Shown here: positions 26,234-34,965 of the stretch, piece by piece
Position numbering within the stretch: position 1 is the stretch's first letter
Layout: each line of letters starts with the position of its first letter
Assembly: GCA_947623205.1 (NCBI GenBank)
Contig: CANQGM010000004.1
Coordinates: 62,001-126,000 of the forward strand
From: an uncultured Clostridia bacterium
GTDB lineage: Bacteria; Bacillota; Clostridia; Oscillospirales; Acutalibacteraceae
Length of the DNA: 64,000 nucleotides
Direction of reading: 5' to 3'
Position numbers and translations under genes: made by a program
The notes under the pieces: model-generated
The model's database searches: none
What the model saw: the letters and a program-made list of their open reading frames with translations, nothing else
Told to the model about the DNA's origin: nothing

Positions 26234-27718
26234 TTATAAATTTGTATATCCCATAAGGCTTTCATCGACCTCTTTTGCAACATCTCTGCCCTCGCGAATA
26301 GCCCATACAACAAGCGACTGTCCTCTGCGCATATCTCCCGCAACAAAAATATTGTCTACGTTGGTTTTGTGAGATCCTTCGGCAGTATCAACATTTGTTC
26401 TTGCATTTACATTTACGCCGAAAGCTTTGGTAACATAGCTTTCTGCGCCTAAAAAGCCTGCGGCAATGAGTACAAGGTCAACATCTGCGCAATACTCCGA
26501 GCCCTCAATTTCTTTCATCATCAATCTGCCTGTTTTTACATCCTTTTCGGGTCTGAGCTTTACAAGGACGGCACTCTTGAGGTTCCCGTTTTTATCGGCA
26601 ACAAATTCCTTAACGGTTGTCTGATAAACTCTTGGGTCGCTGCCGAAAATTTCAATAGCTTCTTCCTGTCCGTAGTCTGTTTTGCAGATTCTCGGCCATT
26701 GGGGCCACGGATTATCTTCAGCTCTTTGGTCGGGGAGTTTGGGCATCATTTCAAGCTGTAAAACCGACTTTGCGCCGTGTCTTATGCTTGTTCCCACACA
26801 GTCGTTGCCTGTATCGCCGCCGCCGATTACCATAACATTTTTGCCCTTTGCAGAAATATAAGAGCCGTCTTTAAGTCCGTTGTCAAGAAGAGCCTTAGTT
26901 GTAGATTTGAGGAAATCAACGGCAAAGTATATACCTTTTGCCGCTCTTCCCGGAACCTTAATGTCCCTTGGATTTGACGCACCGCAGGCGAGAATTATCC
27001 TGTCATACTCTTTAATAAGTTCAGCGGCTTTAACGTCCTTGCCGACATTTACGCCTGTTTTAAATTCAATGCCTTCCTCTTTCATTATGTTGATTTTACG
27101 GTCAATAACTTTTTTTTCAAGCTTCATATTAGGAATGCCGTACATAAGAAGTCCGCCCACCCTGTCTGACCTTTCAAAAACCGTTACAGAGTGACCTCTT
27201 TGGTTGAGCAGGTCAGCGGCGGCAAGACCAGATGGACCTGAGCCTATTACGGCGATTTTTTTGCCGGTTCTTACTTTTGGAATTTTTGGAGCAGCATAAC
27301 CCTCGTTATAGGCATTTTCTATAATGCCGTATTCGTTTGCTCTTACCGTTACCGCGTCTCCGTTTGCGCCGCAGGTACAGGCCTTTTCACACAAGGCAGG
27401 ACATACGCGCGAGGTAAACTCGGGGAAGTTGTTGGTAATTTTCAGCCTGTTGTATGCCTGTTCCCAGCAGCCCTTAAAAATAAGGTCGTTCCATTCGGGA
27501 ATAAGGTTATTCAGAGGGCATCCGGAAAATGCCGGACCGATTTGCATACCGGACTGACAGAATGGAACTCCGCAATCCATACATCTTGAACCCTGTTGTT
27601 CCTGCTCTTTTTTTGATAGATGTTCATGAAATTCATTATAATTTTTTATACGCTGTTTTACGGAAAATGCTTTGGCATCTTCACGTTTATAATCCATAAA
27701 ACCTGTTGGCTTTCCCAT
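26234..27718 (-). CDS. gltD: Glutamate synthase small (beta) subunit
   Basis: The 494-residue NADPH-oxidising FAD subunit that feeds electrons to GltB. The N-terminal Fe-S helical domain has cysteines in CMDCGVPFCQ and RVCPALCEKACTCG. FAD is bound at VIGSGPSGLAAADLL and NADPH at VIGGGDTGNDC. GAGDMRRGQ-like FVAGDMRRGQSLVVWAI lies near the end. It is 12 bases after gltB with SD AAGGAGGG. Confidence 0.95.
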   Translation of the reverse strand: MGKPTGFMDYKREDAKAFSVKQRIKNYNEFHEHLSKKEQEQQGSRCMDCGVPFCQSGMQIGPAFSGCPLNNLIPEWNDLIFKGCWEQAYNRLKITNNFPEFTSRVCPALCEKACTCGANGDAVTVRANEYGIIENAYNEGYAAPKIPKVRTGKKIAVIGSGPSGLAAADLLNQRGHSVTVFERSDRVGGLLMYGIPNMKLEKKVIDRKINIMKEEGIEFKTGVNVGKDVKAAELIKEYDRIILACGASNPRDIKVPGRAAKGIYFAVDFLKSTTKALLDNGLKDGSYISAKGKNVMVIGGGDTGNDCVGTSIRHGAKSVLQLEMMPKLPDQRAEDNPWPQWPRICKTDYGQEEAIEIFGSDPRVYQTTVKEFVADKNGNLKSAVLVKLRPEKDVKTGRLMMKEIEGSEYCADVDLVLIAAGFLGAESYVTKAFGVNVNARTNVDTAEGSHKTNVDNIFVAGDMRRGQSLVVWAIREGRDVAKEVDESLMGYTNL

Positions 27719-27730
27719 TTTTATCCCTCC

Positions 27731-30700
27731 TTACTTACTTTTAATAATCTGATAGAATGCTTCAATGTGTGCCTGTTCGCTGTTAAGTCCTTTTTCTTCC
27801 ATAGAGGCGATGGCAGACATCATTTTTTTATAATCATGAGGTATGATCTTCTTAAATTTAGGAAGATACTCGTCAAAGCTGTCAAGTATTTGCTTTCCTT
27901 TGGGTGAATTTGTAGCCTTTACATGCTCTTCAATAAGTCCCTTAAGCTCAAGTATATCATATTTTTCGGTTACTTCCGAAAAGAGAACCATTTCTTTGTT
28001 AAGCTTGGTGTAAAGGTCTCTGTCTTCATCAAGAACATATGCTACGCCGCCTGACATACCTGCGGCAAAGTTTTTGCCGGTTTTGCCGATAACAACCACG
28101 CGGCCTCCCGTCATATATTCGCAGCCGTGGTCGCCCACACCTTCAACCACCGAAACAGCGCCCGAGTTTCTTACGCAGAATCTTTCGCCCGCAACGCCGT
28201 TAATAAACGCTTTGCCGCTTGTTGCTCCGTAAAGCGCAACATTACCTATAATGATGTTGTCTTCTGCCTTAAATGTGGATTCCTTTGGAGGATATACGAT
28301 CAGTTTGCCGCCCGAAAGACCTTTTCCGAAGTAGTCGTTGCTGTCGCCGACAAGTTCAAGCGTAAGACCGTTGGGAATGAATGCGCCGAAGCTCTGACCG
28401 CCCGAACCGCGGCATATTACTTTGAAAGTGTCATCCTCAAGAGTATTGTAGTATTTTCTGGTTATTTCAGAACCGAAAATTGTGCCGAATGAGCGGTCGG
28501 TGTTTTTTACATTGATCTCAACGGTTTTCTTTGAACCGTTATTTAAAGCAGTTTTAAACTCCTTGAGCAAAATCTTTTCATCAAGTGTTTTTTCAAGTTT
28601 AAAGTCGTAAATACTTTTTTTGTTGTATTTAATTTTTTTTGAAGAAAAATCGGAATTTAAAATATTTGAAAGGTCGACCTCGGCGGCAGTGCCGGTAATT
28701 CCTTCTTTTGGCTTTATAAGGTCAATGCGTCCCACAAGTTCATCAACTGTTCTTACACCGAGTTTTGACATATACTCGCGAAGTTCCGACGCAACAAAGG
28801 TCATAAAGTTTATAACATATTCCGGCTTGCCCGGGAACTTCTTTCTTAGCTCGGGGTTTTGGGTAGCAACGCCGAAAGGACAGGTGTCAAGGTTACACAC
28901 TCTCATCATAGCGCATCCCAAAGTTACAAGCGGAGCAGTTGCAAATCCGTATTCTTCTGCACCGAGAATTGCGGCAATCGCAACATCGCGCCCGTTCATA
29001 AGTTTACCGTCTGTTTCAATAACAACCTTGTCTCTCAGGTCGTTTTTGATAAGGGTCTGATGTGCCTCTGCAAGACCGAGCTCCCACGGAAGGCCGGCAT
29101 TGTAAATTGAATTTTTGGGAGCGGCGCCTGTTCCGCCGTCATAACCCGAAATAAGTATTACTCCGGCACCTGCCTTTGCAACGCCTGCCGCAACTGTACC
29201 TACACCGCATTCCGATACAAGCTTTACTGATATTCTTGCGTCCTTGTTTGCGTTCTTTAAGTCATATATAAGCTGTGCAAGGTCCTCAATTGAATAAATA
29301 TCATGGTGGGGAGGAGGAGAGATGAGCGATACGCCCGGGGTGGAATGGCGTGTTTTAGCTATCCACGGATAAACCTTTTTTCCGGGGAGATGTCCGCCTT
29401 CACCGGGCTTTGCACCCTGCGCCATTTTAATTTGTATTTCATTGGCAGAGGTAAGATACCTTGATGTAACGCCGAATCTTCCGGAAGCAACCTGCTTAAT
29501 GGCGGAGCATCTGTCATTGTCTGTACCCTTTGACAAAAGTCTTTCAAGGCTTTCGCCGCCCTCGCCGGAATTTGACTTTCCGTGAAGCCTGTTCATCGCA
29601 ACGGCAAGCGCTTCATGGGCCTCCTGCGAAATGGAACCGTAGGACATGGCGCCTGTTTTAAAGCGCCTGACAATGGAATCTACGCTTTCGACTTCTTCAA
29701 TAGGAACAGGTTTTTCGGCATAATTAAAGTCAAAAAGTCCTCTTATATTTACTGGACTTAATTCCTCTGAGATCATATGAGAATACTTTTTATATAGCTC
29801 ATAGTCACCCGTTCTTGTTGACTGCTGAAGCATATATATCGTTTGAGGATTATAAAGATGTTCCTCTTTGCCGCTTCTGAATTTATGACTGCCTCTTGAT
29901 TCAAGCTCGGTTGTTGACCCAAGACCGAGAGGGTCAAAAGCTGCCGTATGAAGTTTGTCAACATTATTTTCAATGTCCTTAATAGTAATGCCGCCTATTC
30001 TGCTGACTGTATCGGTAAAGTATTTGTCAATAACGTCTCTGCCTATACCTATCGCTTCAAATATCTGTGAACCCTGATATGATTGTATGGTTGAAATGCC
30101 CATTTTAGATGCAATTTTAACAATTCCGTGAAGAACGGCGTTGTTATAGTCGTTAACAGCGGCATAATAGTCCTTGTCAAGAAGGTCGTTCCCAATAAGC
30201 TCGTGAATCGTTTCCTGAGCCAAATACGGGTTTACCGCGCTTGCGCCATATCCGAGAAGCGTGGCAAAATGATGTACTTCTCTGGGTTCGCCGCTTTCAA
30301 GAATTACAGCAAGCGAGGTTCTTTTTTTTGTATCAACAAGGTGCTGATGAAGTGCGGACACGGCTAAAAGTGACGGAATTGCAAGGTGGTTTTCATCCAC
30401 GCCTCTGTCCGAAAGAATAAGTATATTTGCGCCTTCGTTAAAAGCCTTGTCGGCTTCTATAAACAGCCTGTTTACAGCTTTTGAAAGCCTTGTGTTTTTA
30501 TAGTAGAGAATAGGAATTACCGCAACCTTGAATCCCGGGATTTTCATATTTTTAATTTTCAGGATGTCGGTCGAGGTCAGTATGGGATTATGAATTTTCA
30601 TAACCTTGCAATTTTCGGGCTTTTCCTCAAGTATATTTCCGTCTTCTCCTATATATACGGTCGTAGAGGTTACTATCTCTTCACGGATTGCGTCTATCGG

Positions 30701-32278
30701 AGGATTTGTTACCTGGGCAAACAGCTGTTTAAAGTAATTAAACAGCGGCTGAGGCTCCTTTGAAAGTACAGCAATAGGGCTGTCGGTTCCCATGGCGGCA
30801 ATAGATTCGCTGCCGTTTTTCGCCATAGGAAGAATAGAGGTCATAATTTCCTCATATGTATATCCGAAAGCCTTTTGAAGCCTTTGTCTTTCTGTGTGTG
30901 AATGTCTCTCAACCTTTACGTTGGGAATTTTTAAATCTTTAAGATTAATAAGGTTACTGTCAAGCCACTCGCCGTAAGGCTGTTTTGATGCATAATGTTC
31001 TTTAAGCTCATCGTCATCAATAAGTCTGCCCTGAGCGGTATCTACCAAAAGCATTTTACCCGGACGAAGTCTTTCTTTAGTGACGATTTTAGCCGGGTCA
31101 ACAGGAAGGGCCCCGACCTCTGACGAAAGAATAAGATTGCCGTCGTCGGTAATATAATATCTTGAGGGGCGCAGACCGTTTCTGTCAAGCACCGCCCCCA
31201 TAATATCACCGTCGGAGAATAAAATTGACGCAGGACCGTCCCACGGCTCCATCATTGTAGCATAATATTGATAAAAATCTTTTTTCTTCTGAGACATTGT
31301 GCCGTTGTTATCCCACGGTTCGGGAATGGTTATCATTACGGCCAACGGAAGCTCCATTCCGCTCATAACAAGAAATTCAAGAGTATTGTCAAGCATTGCG
31401 GAATCAGAACCCTCCGTGTTGACAACGGGAATAACCTTGTCAAGGTCGCCTTTAAGGTGTTCCGACCTCATAGTTTCCTCGCGGGCAAGCATTTTATCGG
31501 CGTTTCCTCTGATGGTATTGATTTCACCGTTATGAACGATCATTCTGTTGGGATGCGCTCTCTGCCAGCTTGGGTTTGTATTTGTGGAAAATCTTGAGTG
31601 AACCATGGCGATTGCAGATTCGTAATCGGGATCCTGCAAATCGAGGAAGAAATTTCTCAAATCTCCTACAAGAAACATACCTTTATATACAATGGTTCTG
31701 CTTGAAAGTGAAACTACATATGTATCTTCGTTACTCTGTTCAAAAACACGTCTTGCAACATAAAGCTTGCGGTCAAAGTCAAGACCTTTTTTTACTCCCT
31801 CGGGTCTTTTTATAAAACACTGCATAATAGCAGGCATACACTCAACGGCTCTTTTGCCGAGGACCTCGGGCTTTGAAGGTACGTTACGCCAGCTTAGCAC
31901 CTCAAGACCTTCTTTTTCGGCAATGATTTCAAACATTTTTTTAGCCTGGTTCCTTGCAAGCTCATTCTGGGGGAAAAAGAACATTCCTACGGCATAATCT
32001 CTTTCTGATTTAAGATTTATCCCCAGCTCCTGTGCGGCAACCTTTTTAAAAAACCTGTGTGAGATCTGAAGAAGAATACCAACGCCGTCACCGGTTTTGC
32101 CTTCGGCATCCTTACCGGCTCTGTGTTCAAGCGTTTCAACAATTGTCAAAGCGTTGACAACGGTATCGTGGGACTTTATGCCGTTGATATTAACGACAGC
32201 TCCTATACCGCAGTTATCGTGTTCAAACCTTGGAGAATACAGACCTTTTGGATTTTGTCTGTTTTCGGTTTGTTCCAT
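27731..32278 (-). CDS. gltB: Glutamate synthase large (alpha) subunit
   Basis: Converts glutamine plus 2-oxoglutarate to two glutamate. At 1515 residues it is full length. The N-terminal glutaminase domain starts at Cys23 in NCGIGAVV after a 22-residue propeptide that is normally removed. The FMN/synthase domain has GAKPGEGGHLPGKKV and SPPPHHDIYSIEDL, with Fe-S cysteines in CAMMRVCNLDTCPFGVATQ. The C-terminal GXGXG beta-helix includes GGAVSVVEGVGDHGCEYMTGG-like repeats. I start at ATG 32278 with SD AAAGGATG; an in-frame TTG just upstream is less likely. Divergent from glnN. Confidence 0.95.
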   Translation of the reverse strand: MEQTENRQNPKGLYSPRFEHDNCGIGAVVNINGIKSHDTVVNALTIVETLEHRAGKDAEGKTGDGVGILLQISHRFFKKVAAQELGINLKSERDYAVGMFFFPQNELARNQAKKMFEIIAEKEGLEVLSWRNVPSKPEVLGKRAVECMPAIMQCFIKRPEGVKKGLDFDRKLYVARRVFEQSNEDTYVVSLSSRTIVYKGMFLVGDLRNFFLDLQDPDYESAIAMVHSRFSTNTNPSWQRAHPNRMIVHNGEINTIRGNADKMLAREETMRSEHLKGDLDKVIPVVNTEGSDSAMLDNTLEFLVMSGMELPLAVMITIPEPWDNNGTMSQKKKDFYQYYATMMEPWDGPASILFSDGDIMGAVLDRNGLRPSRYYITDDGNLILSSEVGALPVDPAKIVTKERLRPGKMLLVDTAQGRLIDDDELKEHYASKQPYGEWLDSNLINLKDLKIPNVKVERHSHTERQRLQKAFGYTYEEIMTSILPMAKNGSESIAAMGTDSPIAVLSKEPQPLFNYFKQLFAQVTNPPIDAIREEIVTSTTVYIGEDGNILEEKPENCKVMKIHNPILTSTDILKIKNMKIPGFKVAVIPILYYKNTRLSKAVNRLFIEADKAFNEGANILILSDRGVDENHLAIPSLLAVSALHQHLVDTKKRTSLAVILESGEPREVHHFATLLGYGASAVNPYLAQETIHELIGNDLLDKDYYAAVNDYNNAVLHGIVKIASKMGISTIQSYQGSQIFEAIGIGRDVIDKYFTDTVSRIGGITIKDIENNVDKLHTAAFDPLGLGSTTELESRGSHKFRSGKEEHLYNPQTIYMLQQSTRTGDYELYKKYSHMISEELSPVNIRGLFDFNYAEKPVPIEEVESVDSIVRRFKTGAMSYGSISQEAHEALAVAMNRLHGKSNSGEGGESLERLLSKGTDNDRCSAIKQVASGRFGVTSRYLTSANEIQIKMAQGAKPGEGGHLPGKKVYPWIAKTRHSTPGVSLISPPPHHDIYSIEDLAQLIYDLKNANKDARISVKLVSECGVGTVAAGVAKAGAGVILISGYDGGTGAAPKNSIYNAGLPWELGLAEAHQTLIKNDLRDKVVIETDGKLMNGRDVAIAAILGAEEYGFATAPLVTLGCAMMRVCNLDTCPFGVATQNPELRKKFPGKPEYVINFMTFVASELREYMSKLGVRTVDELVGRIDLIKPKEGITGTAAEVDLSNILNSDFSSKKIKYNKKSIYDFKLEKTLDEKILLKEFKTALNNGSKKTVEINVKNTDRSFGTIFGSEITRKYYNTLEDDTFKVICRGSGGQSFGAFIPNGLTLELVGDSNDYFGKGLSGGKLIVYPPKESTFKAEDNIIIGNVALYGATSGKAFINGVAGERFCVRNSGAVSVVEGVGDHGCEYMTGGRVVVIGKTGKNFAAGMSGGVAYVLDEDRDLYTKLNKEMVLFSEVTEKYDILELKGLIEEHVKATNSPKGKQILDSFDEYLPKFKKIIPHDYKKMMSAIASMEEKGLNSEQAHIEAFYQIIKSK

Positions 32279-32358
32279 CAATAATCATCCTTTCCTTATA
32301 AGTTAAAAGACAGTAGTTATCATACCGGCGGTGCCCGCGCAATATATATTAATATACG

Positions 32359-32430
32359 GCGGCAAAAAAGCCGCTTTCGTCACATTTTGCAGTTTTACTT
32401 TTAAAATCCTGCATTATTACAAAAACTGCA
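32359..32430 (-). promoter_or_regulatory. Structured 5' leader of gltB
   Basis: The predicted transcript start lies about 165 nt before the ATG. In that leader TGCAGTTTT and AAAACTGCA (arms at 32430-32422 and 32396-32388) form a long stem-loop, followed by GCGGC-TTTTTT-GCCGC (32374-32359). No U tract follows, and I could not find the A1/G4 hexaloop seen before glnN and amt. Possibly regulatory. Confidence 0.4.
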
Positions 32431-32451
32431 CTAAGCTGACGAGTCGAATTT

Positions 32452-32481
32452 ATTATATAACTCCAACAGGTCATTTGTCAA
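32452..32481 (-). promoter_or_regulatory. Putative sigma-A promoter of gltBD
   Basis: On the minus strand TTGACA (32481-32476), 18-bp spacer, TATAAT (32457-32452). A consensus-grade match. Confidence 0.65.
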
Positions 32482-32634
32482 GGGAAAATAACAGAATATT
32501 GCAATTTTGTCAGGCAAAACTTTCATAAAAACAAGGGCATTGGTGAATATGTGCAATAAAAAGGCTTTATACAAATCAAATTTGCAAGTTTTATATAAAA
32601 TCCTGCAAATTTGATATTTTTTTCGAAAATAATA

Positions 32635-32663
32635 TTGACAAATGATTAAAAAGAGAATATACT
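32635..32663 (+). promoter_or_regulatory. Sigma-A promoter of glnN
   Basis: TTGACA (32635-32640), 17 bp, TATACT (32658-32663). The transcript would begin near 32670, just before the leader hairpins. Apart from the gltB and glnN promoters and leaders, nothing else is visible in the 476-base divergent gap. Confidence 0.75.
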
Positions 32664-32676
32664 TACAGCAATGACG

Positions 32677-32718
32677 ACAGCAATGGCGCTGTAAGCAGTA
32701 CGCTTACAGCGCCTTTTT
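32677..32718 (+). promoter_or_regulatory. ANTAR-type hexaloop antiterminator overlapping a terminator, glnN leader
   Basis: ACAGC (32677-32681) pairs with GCTGT (32688-32692) around hexaloop AATGGC, with A at loop position 1 and G at position 4. The same bases are the 5' arm of a perfect intrinsic terminator: GGCGCTGTAAGC (32685-32696) with GCTTACAGCGCC (32702-32713), followed by TTTTT. The two folds exclude each other. This is the mechanism used by ANTAR proteins (EutV, NasR), which bind A1/G4 hexaloops and prevent termination. A second unpaired AATGAC motif lies at 32670-32675. Confidence 0.7.
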
Positions 32719-32754
32719 CTGTTTTTAATAAAATTTGGATAGGAGAGAATTGAA

Positions 32755-34848
32755 ATGGCAAAGGTTCCGGAATTATTTGGCAGTATGGTTTTTAATGAAC
32801 AGACAATGCAGGAACGTCTTCCCAAGGCTACATATAAAGCGCTTCAGAAGACAATACAAAACGGCGAACCCCTGGACTTGAGCGTAGCAAACGTAGTTGC
32901 AAACGCCATGAAAGACTGGGCTGTTGAAAAAGGCTGTACACACTACACACATTGGTTTCAGCCAATGACAGGTGTTACGGCTGAAAAGCACGACAGCTTT
33001 ATCAGCCCGAACGGCGACGGTCAGGTTATTATGGAATTTTCGGGCAAAGAGCTTGTAAAGGGCGAGCCTGACGCTTCATCATTCCCAAGCGGAGGCATAC
33101 GCGCAACATTTGAAGCAAGAGGTTACACAACATGGGACCCTACTTCTTATGCGTTTGCTAAAGACGGTACGCTTTATATTCCGACGGCATTCTGCTCATA
33201 TACGGGCGAAGTTCTTGATAAAAAAACTCCTTTATTGCGTTCAATGGAAAGAATAAGTACTGAAGCCGTTAAAATTCTTCAACTTCTCGGAAATAAAGAT
33301 GTAACAAGAGTTACTACAACTGTCGGACCCGAGCAGGAATACTTCCTTATTGACAAGGATATGTATGACCTCAGAGAAGACATTATTTATACGGGCCGCA
33401 CACTCTTCGGCGCAAAGGCTCCCAAAGGACAGGAACTTGACGACCATTACTTCGGCTCTATTAAAACAAGAGTAGCCGCTTTTATGAGAGACCTTGATAC
33501 AGAGCTTTGGAAGCTGGGCATTTTTGCAAAAACAAAGCATAATGAGGTTGCGCCTTCACAGCATGAGCTTGCGCCGATTTTCTCAACAACTAACATTGCC
33601 ACCGACCACAATGAACTTACTATGGAGGTAATGAAGAAAACTGCCGAAAAACACGGTCTTGTGTGTCTTCTTCACGAAAAACCGTTTGCAGGCGTTAACG
33701 GTTCGGGCAAACATAACAACTGGTCCATCTCAACAAATACGGGCAAAAACCTGCTTGACCCGGGCAAAGAACCCGAGAAAAACACTCAGTTCCTGCTTTT
33801 CCTTGCGGCCATAGTAAAAGCTGTTCACGAATATCAGGATCTTCTCAGAATTTCTGTTGCGTCAGCAGGCAACGACCACCGACTCGGTGCAAACGAAGCT
33901 CCTCCGGCTATTATCTCAATGTATCTCGGCGACGAACTCGGCGCACTTGTTGACGCTATCATCAATGATAAAGAATATGTAAGCAAGGGAAAAGTTAAAA
34001 TGGAAACGGGCGTCGATGTACTTCCCGATTTTAAGAAGGATAATTCAGACCGTAACCGTACATCTCCGTTTGCTTTCACAGGCAACAAGTTTGAATTCAG
34101 AGCCTTGGGTTCTTCACTTAACATTGCCTGTCCGAATATTATGCTTAACACAATGGTAGCAGAAGAGCTTTCTGAGTTTTATGATGAACTTAAAGATTCC
34201 GATGATTTGGAGTCGTCTGTAAAGGCTCTTATTAAAAAGACGTTTACAGAGCATCAGAATATTATTTTTAACGGCAACAACTATGCGGAAGAGTGGGTAG
34301 CCGAAGCTGAGAAAAGAGGACTTTTAAATCTTAAGTCGCTGCCCGAGGCAATGGCTCATTATATTGATAAAAAGAATATTGACCTCTTTGTTAAAAATAA
34401 GATTTACTCAAAAGATGAGATTCAGGCAAGATATGAAATAGAGCTTGAAAATTACGCAAAAGAAATAAACATTGAAGCTCTCACAATGATCGATATGGCT
34501 AAGAAAAAAATAATTCCCGCTGTTTCGGCATATGTAAGAGAACTTACGGATACGGCTCTTGCAAAAAAAGCGCTTTCGGCTGAAATTCCGACTTCTGTAG
34601 AAGAAGAACTCATTACAAGCCTTTCAAACAAGCTTGTTTGTTTCAGTAAAAAAACTACCGAGCTTGAAGATGCAGTTATTAAGGCAGACGAGTACAGCAA
34701 AGATAACCTTACATATGCAACGTACTTTAGAGAAACAGTGTTTGCAATTATGCAGGAGCTCCGTGCGGTAGGCGACTCAATGGAAACAGAAACATCAGCG
34801 GAGTACTGGCCTTATCCTTCATACGGCGAAATGCTTTTCGGTGTTTAA
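32755..34848 (+). CDS. glnN: Glutamine synthetase type III
   Basis: Makes glutamine from glutamate, ammonia and ATP. At 697 residues it has the GSIII length, much longer than GlnA type I (about 450). GSIII features include [18 protein letters not shown] at the N terminus, the catalytic [24 protein letters not shown], and [13 protein letters not shown] with [14 protein letters not shown] later. GSIII lacks the GSI adenylylation site, so control is expected at expression. An attenuator-like leader precedes it. SD AGGAGAG. With gltBD (divergent) it completes the GS-GOGAT cycle. Confidence 0.95.
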   Translation: MAKVPELFGSMVFNEQTMQERLPKATYKALQKTIQNGEPLDLSVANVVANAMKDWAVEKGCTHYTHWFQPMTGVTAEKHDSFISPNGDGQVIMEFSGKELVKGEPDASSFPSGGIRATFEARGYTTWDPTSYAFAKDGTLYIPTAFCSYTGEVLDKKTPLLRSMERISTEAVKILQLLGNKDVTRVTTTVGPEQEYFLIDKDMYDLREDIIYTGRTLFGAKAPKGQELDDHYFGSIKTRVAAFMRDLDTELWKLGIFAKTKHNEVAPSQHELAPIFSTTNIATDHNELTMEVMKKTAEKHGLVCLLHEKPFAGVNGSGKHNNWSISTNTGKNLLDPGKEPEKNTQFLLFLAAIVKAVHEYQDLLRISVASAGNDHRLGANEAPPAIISMYLGDELGALVDAIINDKEYVSKGKVKMETGVDVLPDFKKDNSDRNRTSPFAFTGNKFEFRALGSSLNIACPNIMLNTMVAEELSEFYDELKDSDDLESSVKALIKKTFTEHQNIIFNGNNYAEEWVAEAEKRGLLNLKSLPEAMAHYIDKKNIDLFVKNKIYSKDEIQARYEIELENYAKEINIEALTMIDMAKKKIIPAVSAYVRELTDTALAKKALSAEIPTSVEEELITSLSNKLVCFSKKTTELEDAVIKADEYSKDNLTYATYFRETVFAIMQELRAVGDSMETETSAEYWPYPSYGEMLFGV

Positions 34849-34875
34849 TTAAAAAATATATATTATAAAACGATG

Positions 34876-34929
34876 ACACAACGGCGTGTAATCACTTGGA
34901 TTGTTTAAACGTGATTATATGCCGTTTTT
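34876..34929 (+). promoter_or_regulatory. ANTAR-type hexaloop antiterminator overlapping a terminator, amt leader
   Basis: ACAC (34876-34879) pairs with GTGT (34886-34889) around hexaloop AACGGC, again with A1 and G4. The 3' part lies inside the 5' arm (34881-34895) of a 15-bp terminator whose 3' arm is 34911-34925, followed by TTTTT. The loop matches the glnN one at five of six positions, and both have ATGAC just upstream. It would act on transcripts reading through from glnN and on any local transcript. Confidence 0.7.
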
Positions 34930-34965
34930 GTTATATTATTTAGTTTTAAAAGAGGAGAGATTTAT

